Part shown: piece after piece, positions 7,084-11,370 of the stretch
How positions within the stretch are numbered: the first letter of the stretch is position 1
How the letters are laid out: each line of letters begins with the position of its first letter
Assembly (NCBI GenBank): GCA_937874455.1
Contig: CALNBE010000072.1
Span: forward strand, 1-11,370
Source of the DNA: an uncultured Opitutia bacterium
Lineage (GTDB): Bacteria; Verrucomicrobiota; Verrucomicrobiia; Opitutales; UBA953
Direction of reading: 5' to 3'
Length of the DNA: 11,370 nt
Notes under the pieces: model-generated
Seen by the model: only the letters and a program-made list of their open reading frames with translations
What the model was told of the DNA's origin: nothing
The model's database searches: none
Made by a program: the position numbers and the translations under genes

Positions 7084-8205
7084 CTATTCCTCCGCCGCCT
7101 GCAAATTCGCCGTCGGCAGTGGGGTCGCCAGTCCGCGCTCGGCCAGTTTTTGCCGCAGCGCCGCGTCCTGCAGCGGGGTAATAATATCCTCCAAGTCGCC
7201 CTCCATCACCGCCGACAGGCTGTGCAGGGTCAGCCCAATGCGGTGATCCGTCACCCGGCTTTGGGGGAAATTATAGGTGCGAATGCGCTCCGAGCGGTCG
7301 CCGCTGCCGATCTGGTTGCGCCGCGTCGCCGCGTAAGCCGCAGATTCCTCCGCCTGCTTTTGCTCCAGCAAACGGGCCCGCAAAATCTTCATCGCCTTCG
7401 CCCGGTTTTTGATCTGCGACCTTTCGTCCGCGCAATACACCATCACGCCGGTCGGCTTGTGGATGATCTGCACCGCCGACTCGGTTTTGTTCACATGCTG
7501 GCCACCCGCCCCACTGGCGCGCGAAACCGTCAAATCCAGATCCGCCGGATCGATGTGGATGTCCACTTCCTCCGCCTCCGGCAAGACCGCCACCGTCGCC
7601 GCCGAGGTGTGAATCCGCCCGCTGGCCTCGGTCACGGGCACGCGCTGCACGCGGTGCACGCCGCTCTCATATTTGAGTTTCTTGAAAACATCCGTGCCGG
7701 TGATGAGAAAGGAAACTTCCTTGTAGCCACCAGTCTCCGAGGGGTGCGCGCCAAGCATTTCCCACTTCCAACCCTGTTCCTCCGCGAAGCGGCAATACAT
7801 GCGAAACAAATCCCCGGCAAACAACGCCGCCTCGTCCCCGCCCGTCCCAGCGCGAATTTCCAAAATCGTGTTGCGCGAGTCCGCCGGATCGGGCGGCACC
7901 ATCGCCTTCAACAACTCCAGTTTTTGCGCCGCCACCTCCGGCTCCAGCAAAGCGATTTCCTCCCCGGCCAGCGCCCGCAAATCCGCGTCGCTGCCCGCAT
8001 CCGCGCAAAGCTCCCGGTTTTCCTCCAGCGCCCGGAGGTTTTTTTCAATCTGCGCGTAAAGCCCCGTCAGGTGCAGCAAACGCTGGTGCTCCGACGATTG
8101 CGCCGCCGCCTTCCGCTGGTCGGCGAAAAACTCGGGCTCGCCCATCAAGCGCTCGATTTCAGCGAGCCGGTGGCGGAAGGGTGTGATGTCGGGCAAATCT
8201 TGCAT
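7084..8205 (-). CDS. prfA: Peptide chain release factor 1 (RF1)
   Basis: RF1 recognises UAA and UAG in the ribosomal A site and triggers hydrolysis of peptidyl-tRNA. The 373-residue protein has the RF1-type codon-reading tripeptide PVT (190-192, in RVPVTEASGRIHTSA) instead of the SPF motif of RF2. The catalytic GGQ is at 234-236 in SGAGGQHVNKTESAV. The SETGGYKEV region and C-terminal RIRTYNFPQSRVTDHR are also typical. The reading frame extends 24 codons upstream to 8277, but those residues are unlike RF1, so ATG 8205-8203 is chosen. That start codon lies within the palindrome TTGCATGCAA. No Shine-Dalgarno sequence precedes it. The only minus-strand copy of the polar repeat (8222-8230) lies 16 bp upstream. 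Four plus-oriented copies fall inside the gene, all read as Ala-Glu-Glu, one at the very C-terminus. prmC, often beside prfA, is absent here. Confidence 0.97.
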   Translation of the reverse strand: MQDLPDITPFRHRLAEIERLMGEPEFFADQRKAAAQSSEHQRLLHLTGLYAQIEKNLRALEENRELCADAGSDADLRALAGEEIALLEPEVAAQKLELLKAMVPPDPADSRNTILEIRAGTGGDEAALFAGDLFRMYCRFAEEQGWKWEMLGAHPSETGGYKEVSFLITGTDVFKKLKYESGVHRVQRVPVTEASGRIHTSAATVAVLPEAEEVDIHIDPADLDLTVSRASGAGGQHVNKTESAVQIIHKPTGVMVYCADERSQIKNRAKAMKILRARLLEQKQAEESAAYAATRRNQIGSGDRSERIRTYNFPQSRVTDHRIGLTLHSLSAVMEGDLEDIITPLQDAALRQKLAERGLATPLPTANLQAAEE

Positions 8206-8358
8206 GCAAAAGAAAAAATCCGCGGAGGAAAAAACGTGGTGCAGTCCGCAGGGAAACATTCGCCGCCCATGTTTCAACGCTCAACTGTGCTCCGCGCATT
8301 CCACGGCTTTTGCATTTTTCGTTCGTCTTCCGCCGCGAAAAACCTTCCGCTTCCGCCC

Positions 8359-9360
8359 ATGTTCGTCGACGAGACTCAAGTTTTTCTGAAAGCCGGTGAC
8401 GGCGGTCACGGCTGCCTCAGCTTCCGCCGGGAGAAATTCATCCCGAAGGGCGGGCCCGACGGCGGCGACGGCGGCAACGGCGGCAACGTGGTTTTGGTCT
8501 GCGACGAAAATGTCGGCGACCTGGTCAACTACCGCTACCAGCCGCACTGGAAGGCCAAAAACGGCGAGGGCGGCGCAGGAAGAAACAAGCACGGCGCCAA
8601 CGGGGCCGACTGTCTCCTGCCCGTGCCTCCGGGCACCCAGGTGATCGATGTCGCAACCGACCGCGTGGTCGCCGAGCTGACCGATCACGGCGAGCGTGTC
8701 ATCCTCCTGCCCGGAGGAAAAGGCGGTCTCGGCAACATCAACTTCAAAAGCTCCGTCAACCAAGCCCCGCGCAAAACCACGCCGGGCAAACTAGGCGAGA
8801 CCGGCACCTTCCGGCTGGTGCTAAAAATCATCGCCGACATCGGGCTGGTCGGCTTCCCCAACGCGGGCAAATCCACCCTCACCACCACCCTCACCAACGC
8901 CCGCCCCAAGGTCGCCGCCTACCCGTTCACCACACTCCACGCCAACGTCGGGGTCATCCACTACCCGGCCACTTTCGACAAAATTTACCTCGCCGACATC
9001 CCCGGCCTGATCGAGGGCGCGCACGAAAACAAGGGGCTCGGCCACGAATTCCTCCGCCACATCGAGCGCTGTCACCTGCTCCTTTTCCTCATCGACATGG
9101 CCGGCACCGACAACCGCAAGCCGTCCGACGACTACAAGGCGCTCGACCGTGAGCTGGAACGCTACTCGGAGATTCTCGCTGCCAAACCGCGCATCGTTGT
9201 CGCCAACAAAATGGACGAGCCGGCCTCCGCCAAAAACCTCACCGCCTTCAAAAAGAAATTCCGCGGCGAAATCATTCCCGTCTCCTGCCTCGACGGCACC
9301 GGCCTCGACACGCTCAAGGCCCGCCTGCGCGAGTTGGTCCAGCCGCACCCGGAGAAATAA
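8359..9360 (+). CDS. obgE: GTPase Obg (CgtA), late 50S ribosome assembly factor
   Basis: This is an essential GTPase that binds the 50S subunit late in assembly and responds to guanine nucleotide levels. The 333-residue protein starts with the Gly-rich Obg fold (residues 1-157, with FRREKFIPKGGPDGGDGG and NGEGGAGRNKHGANG), then a G domain. The G domain has G1 GFPNAGKS (165-172), G3 DIPGLIEGA (Asp213, Gly216), G4 NKMD (283-286) and a G5-like PVSC. It ends soon after the G domain, so the OCT extension of Bacillus-type Obg is missing. The frame is open much further upstream (to 6988), but that part is only the antisense of prfA. ATG 8359 opens exactly at the Obg fold (MFVDETQVFLKAGDGGHG). It is divergent from prfA with a 153-bp gap. 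The usual rplU-rpmA genes are not upstream. A strong terminator follows. Confidence 0.97.
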   Translation: MFVDETQVFLKAGDGGHGCLSFRREKFIPKGGPDGGDGGNGGNVVLVCDENVGDLVNYRYQPHWKAKNGEGGAGRNKHGANGADCLLPVPPGTQVIDVATDRVVAELTDHGERVILLPGGKGGLGNINFKSSVNQAPRKTTPGKLGETGTFRLVLKIIADIGLVGFPNAGKSTLTTTLTNARPKVAAYPFTTLHANVGVIHYPATFDKIYLADIPGLIEGAHENKGLGHEFLRHIERCHLLLFLIDMAGTDNRKPSDDYKALDRELERYSEILAAKPRIVVANKMDEPASAKNLTAFKKKFRGEIIPVSCLDGTGLDTLKARLRELVQPHPEK

Positions 9361-9361
9361 A

Positions 9362-9453
9362 TTTCCTCCGCGCCCAAATCCCCGCGCATCCGCCGGGGAT
9401 TTTTTGCATCAACATTTCCTCCGCGCCGGAGACGGTTAAACCAATTCCTCCGC
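9362..9453 (+). repeat. Cluster of three polar-repeat copies after obgE
   Basis: In 92 bp of intergenic DNA there are three same-direction copies: TTTCCTCCGC at 9362-9371 and 9415-9424, and TTCCTCCGC at 9445-9453. The first follows the obgE stop codon and lies in a 17-base stretch (9359-9375) that is identical to 657-673 after the ffh stop. The terminator sits between the first and second copies. Confidence 0.8.
9376..9405 (+). terminator. Intrinsic terminator of obgE
   Basis: A 9-bp perfect stem, AAATCCCCG (9376-9384) and CGGGGATTT (9394-9402), closes a 9-base loop and continues into a T-run (six T from 9400). It starts 16 bases after the obgE stop. This is a textbook Rho-independent terminator. 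On the minus strand the A-rich side also gives a short T-tract, so it may serve mntR too. Confidence 0.85.
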
Positions 9454-9490
9454 CGCAAAACAGGGTGGCGATGGCTTGATTGAAAACGCC

Positions 9491-9952
9491 CTAAGCTTTT
9501 TTCGCCGACGCAATCACCCGGGCAAAAGCCGCCAGCGTTTCCGGGCTCACATGATGCTCAATGCCCTCGGCATCGCGATGCGCCGCCGCCTCCGGAACCC
9601 CGATGGCGCAAAGAAAATTCACCACCACCTCGTGCCGCGTCTTCGATTCCTCCGCGATTTTTCGCCCGCTGTCCGTGAGAAAAATTGCCCGGTAGGGCTG
9701 CGACTCCACAAAGCCTGCTTCGCGCAACCGCGCAATCGTGCGGTTCACCGTCACATGCGTCACCCCTAGCCGACGCGCCAGATCCGTTACCCGCGCCTCG
9801 CCGGTTTCCGCCACCAACGCCGCAATTTCCTCCAAATAATCCTCCGCCACCTCCCGCGCGTGCGCCTCGCGGGTGCGACGAAAAATTTCCGCCTGCGAGG
9901 GAATTTTCCTCCCGACGGAGACTGCAGATTCAGGGTTTGGAGACAGAGCCAT
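9491..9952 (-). CDS. mntR: Manganese-responsive transcriptional regulator MntR (DtxR family, E. coli type)
   Basis: This cytosolic metal-dependent repressor normally shuts off Mn uptake genes when Mn(II) is bound. The protein (153 residues from this start) has a winged helix with VTDLARRLGVTHVTVNRTIARL as the recognition region. It then has the metal-binding dimerisation helices ending in RDAEGIEHHVS. The six ligand positions of the MntR family are present: Asp38 and Glu41 (in EDYLEEI), His107, Glu129, Glu132 and His133. There is no SH3-like C-terminal domain, so it is the short MntR type. The long N-terminal lead resembles E. coli MntR. In-frame ATGs also occur at 9970 and 9967. I prefer 9952 because the best promoter match would start transcription near 9967. 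No Mn transporter gene is nearby; the target may be elsewhere. One polar repeat inside is read as Ala-Glu-Glu. Confidence 0.92.
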   Translation of the reverse strand: MALSPNPESAVSVGRKIPSQAEIFRRTREAHAREVAEDYLEEIAALVAETGEARVTDLARRLGVTHVTVNRTIARLREAGFVESQPYRAIFLTDSGRKIAEESKTRHEVVVNFLCAIGVPEAAAHRDAEGIEHHVSPETLAAFARVIASAKKA

Positions 9953-9973
9953 GACCAAACCAACCATCAAAAG

Positions 9974-10002
9974 AAAATACCTACCTGTCGAAAGTATTTA
10001 AA
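9974..10002 (-). promoter_or_regulatory. Candidate mntR promoter overlapped by a 25-bp imperfect palindrome (possible MntR operator)
   Basis: On the minus strand, TTTAAA (10002-9997) and TATTTT (9979-9974) are 17 bases apart, a plausible -35/-10 pair (4 of 6 matches each). An imperfect palindrome occupies 9975-9999, with outer arms AAATAC and GTATTT and 8 of 12 possible base pairs matched. It covers the spacer and both promoter boxes. A regulator binding there would block the promoter, fitting autoregulation. The binding protein is inferred from position only. Confidence 0.45.
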
Positions 10003-10215
10003 ACCATCCCCGCCTCCATCAACATTCCCCATGCAGTGCCCGCACTCTGGAGAAAGGAATCACGACAAAAATTCCATCGTGGGAAACTGGCACCCCCTGA
10101 TTTCCCCCTCGAAAAATACGGGCAAAGGCATTTTCTGGACTCCACTTCGCAACCGACTAAGCAAGAGACACGCTGCGCTTGCTCCGCGATGCAGCTACCC
10201 GCAAAACCAACTTTA
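10003..10215. other. Non-coding stretch between mntR and metF, no gene recognised
   Basis: About 280 bp separate mntR from metF. Open frames cross it on both strands, but none has recognisable domains or a codon pattern like the neighbours. A modest hairpin (GCTGC 10172-10176 with GCAGC 10191-10195) is visible, with no T-run. I saw no SAM- or SAH-riboswitch signature, although metF is a common place for one. No copy of the polar repeat occurs here. Confidence 0.5.
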
Positions 10216-10245
10216 CAAATCAACAAATCCAAATTCATTGATTTG
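10216..10245. repeat. Perfect 8-bp inverted repeat directly upstream of metF
   Basis: CAAATCAA (10216-10223) and TTGATTTG (10238-10245) flank a 14-base A/T-rich centre, ending 4 bases before the metF ATG. A second, overlapping pair, ATTCAT (10233-10238) and ATGAAT (10250-10255), includes the start codon itself. These could be an operator for a methionine-pathway regulator or an RNA hairpin that limits access to the start. No regulator is identified. Confidence 0.5.
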
Positions 10246-10249
10246 AAAA

Positions 10250-11149
10250 ATGAATAAACCCATTTCGCTTTCCGCCATCTTCCAAGCCTCCCAGCCCACC
10301 ATCTCCATCGAGTTTTTCCCGCCCAAAACCGAAGAGGGCGCGCGGCAAATTTTGAAGACAGCGCAGGCGCTGAAGGACTACGGAATCAGCTTCGCTTCGA
10401 TCACTTATGGCGCGGGCGGCTCAACCCGCGAGCGCACCCTCGAATACGGCGAACTGCTCCAGCAGCTTTTCGGCTATCAGGTCGTTCCCCACCTCACCTG
10501 CGTCGGCCACTCCCAAGACGAACTGACCGCAGTCATTGATCGCATAGCCACTGCCGATTTTCCCGGCATCGTTGCCCTGCGCGGCGACCCGCCTAAGGGA
10601 GAAGCCACCTTTCAGCCCCACCCCGATGGCCTTCGCCATGCGTCCGACTTGGTGCATTTCATACGCAAACAGCAGGGGAAAAAACTCGCCATCGGCGTCG
10701 CCGCCTACCCTGAAAAACACCCGGAAGCCGCCGACCTCGCCACCGATTTGCACTGGCTCAAACACAAAGTCGATCAGGGCGCGGACTTCATCGTCACCCA
10801 GCTCTTCTTCGACAACGCCCACTACTTTTCTTTCGTCAAACAATGCCGCGCACTCGGCATCACCGTGCCAATTCTCCCCGGCATTCTCCCTCCGCTCTCA
10901 CTGGAACAGGCGAAAAAATTTGTCGGTTTCTGCGGCGCTCACCTTCCGGCGGCATTGGAGGAAAAACTCGCCGCCTGCGGCGATGATCTCGTTGCCGCGC
11001 AAACCGCCGGAATCGATTGGGCTTTTTCGCAGATTCAAGAACTCCTCGCCCACGGTGCGCCCGGATTCCACCTCTACATCCTCAACCGCTCCGAATCCGC
11101 CCTCGCCCTCCTTGACAGCCTTCGTGCCGCCGGCACCATCCATCAGTAA
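10250..11149 (+). CDS. metF: 5,10-methylenetetrahydrofolate reductase
   Basis: This FAD enzyme reduces 5,10-methylene-THF to 5-methyl-THF, the methyl donor for methionine synthesis. The 299-residue protein matches the bacterial MetF length. It has SIEFFPPKT with the catalytic Glu21, SITYGAGGSTR (50-60), PHLTC (80-84), ALRGDPP with Asp113 (FAD/folate contact), and TQLFFDN with Gln184 (substrate-binding glutamine). The C-terminal FHLYILNR segment is also typical. There is no regulatory domain of the eukaryotic kind. The ATG at 10250 gives a standard N-terminus; no Shine-Dalgarno sequence precedes it, and an inverted repeat sits just upstream. The gene carries no copy of the polar repeat. It stands alone on this strand between mntR and an IS fragment, so it probably has its own promoter. 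Confidence 0.97.
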   Translation: MNKPISLSAIFQASQPTISIEFFPPKTEEGARQILKTAQALKDYGISFASITYGAGGSTRERTLEYGELLQQLFGYQVVPHLTCVGHSQDELTAVIDRIATADFPGIVALRGDPPKGEATFQPHPDGLRHASDLVHFIRKQQGKKLAIGVAAYPEKHPEAADLATDLHWLKHKVDQGADFIVTQLFFDNAHYFSFVKQCRALGITVPILPGILPPLSLEQAKKFVGFCGAHLPAALEEKLAACGDDLVAAQTAGIDWAFSQIQELLAHGAPGFHLYILNRSESALALLDSLRAAGTIHQ

Positions 11150-11269
11150 ACAATCATCCGCAATTTCAGCGAATCTTGCCAAGATGACCTGGGCCCTCCA
11201 GAACTGCACAGTTTCAATAGGAGTTTGAGGATTGGGTGAGGTTGTTGGTTGTAGGCTTTGTTGGTAAGG

Positions 11270-11370
11270 AGATGTTTTCTTATCCACCACCGTCAGCAGT
11301 CGCAGCGACCTCCCACCAACCAGCCGATCGTGCACAAAATCCAAACTCCAGCATTCATTAGCCCGTGTCG
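11270..11370 (-). pseudogene. Fragment of an IS3-family transposase (OrfB), truncated, running off the window
   Basis: Read on the minus strand from the window edge, the frame gives TRANECWSLDFVHDRLVGG followed by RSLRLLTVVDKKT. This is the start of the rve/DDE catalytic core of IS3-family OrfB, with the first catalytic Asp in WSLDF (11341-11339). After VVDKKT the similarity stops: the expected TRE-type continuation is replaced by low-complexity Gln/Pro/Thr-rich residues, and the open frame simply runs into the antisense of metF. The second catalytic Asp and the Glu are missing. It therefore looks like a remnant cut off at about 11270. What lies beyond 11370 is not visible. The 120 bp between it and metF show no clear terminal repeat. 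Confidence 0.7.

Larger units (their letters stand above)
660..9655 (+). repeat. Dispersed, strand-polar short repeat TTCCTCCGC / TTTCCTCCGC (21 copies)
   Basis: TTTCCTCCGC starts at 660, 1821, 2027, 3066, 3605, 3916, 4477, 4736, 5274, 5546, 5687, 5726, 9362 and 9415. TTCCTCCGC without the first T starts at 7087, 7345, 7567, 7777, 9049, 9445 and 9647. The reverse complement GCGGAGGAA occurs once (8222-8230). Shorter relatives with TTTCCTCC alone start at 788, 2786, 4435, 4786, 5870, 7956, 8019, 9826 and 9905. Copies fall in plus-strand genes (8), minus-strand genes (7) and gaps (6), always in plus orientation. Counts were made by eye and could miss a copy. None occurs from 5880 to 7086, nor after 9655 except the two short relatives. 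Function unknown. Confidence 0.9.

Noticed and set aside
8200..8209. Palindrome TTGCATGCAA at the prfA start as an operator
   Set aside because: A single 10-bp palindrome containing the start codon is too weak on its own and no second copy was seen.
8206..8277. 24-codon upstream extension of prfA
   Set aside because: The extra residues are unlike RF1, and the next ATG gives the expected N-terminus.
6988..8358. 457-codon upstream extension of the obgE frame
   Set aside because: It is exactly antisense to prfA, and the Obg fold begins at the ATG at 8359.
660..9453. Copies of TTTCCTCCGC as a CRISPR array or classical tandem repeat
   Set aside because: Spacing is irregular (tens of bases to over a kilobase) and many copies lie inside conserved genes.
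9860..10246. Open frames of 128 (plus) and 85 (minus, 9981-10238) codons in the mntR-metF gap
   Set aside because: There is no domain and composition is irregular; the plus frame overlaps the start of mntR. No support for a real gene.
10003..10249. SAM or SAH riboswitch upstream of metF
   Set aside because: None of the conserved core pieces I know for these classes could be found; only simple inverted repeats are present.

Overview
The window is about 11.4 kb of G+C-rich (roughly 60%, by eye) chromosomal DNA. It is packed with housekeeping genes and has short intergenic gaps. No rRNA, tRNA or CRISPR array was seen. The gene content suggests a Gram-negative, menaquinone-making bacterium: Ffh, RNase HII, MenA, YqgE/AlgH, RF1, a short Obg without a C-terminal extension, and a MntR of the E. 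coli type. A GYF_2-Yip1 membrane protein next to a DUF2752 protein, the lack of Shine-Dalgarno sequences and an 'aaccacaaag'-type non-coding repeat point to Verrucomicrobiota, perhaps the Opitutales. That placement is inference.

Layout. (1) 1-3845, plus strand: the 3' part of ffh, then four tightly packed genes (GYF_2-Yip1 membrane protein, DUF2752 membrane protein, anchored or secreted DNA/RNA non-specific endonuclease, lone ABC ATPase), ending in a possible bidirectional terminator shared with rnhB. (2) 3890-4645, minus: rnhB (RNase HII). (3) 4767-6784, plus: menA, a dCMP deaminase gene and yqgE, with the last two overlapping. (4) 6785-7083: gene-free, with hairpins and an eroded inverted-repeat element. 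(5) 7084-8205, minus: prfA, divergent from obgE (8359-9360, plus), which ends in a clear intrinsic terminator. (6) 9491-9952, minus: a mntR-type regulator with a palindrome overlapping its likely promoter. (7) 9953-10249: mostly unassigned DNA, then metF (10250-11149, plus). (8) 11150-11370: intergenic DNA ending in a fragment of an IS3-family transposase on the minus strand, which runs off the window.

How the genes relate. Most are unrelated core functions: protein targeting, R-loop and ribonucleotide repair, quinone synthesis, pyrimidine nucleotide supply, translation termination, ribosome assembly, manganese homeostasis and one-carbon metabolism. The only cluster that looks like a functional unit is the ffh-distal cassette of membrane proteins, nuclease and ABC ATPase.

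The most striking signal is not a gene. The 9-mer TTCCTCCGC (14 of 21 copies extended to TTTCCTCCGC) occurs 21 times on the plus strand and once on the minus strand. It appears in genes of both orientations, in all three reading frames of plus-strand genes, and in intergenic gaps. Chance would give well under one copy. It behaves like a genome-wide polar DNA motif (of the KOPS, Chi or uptake-sequence kind) rather than a coding feature.
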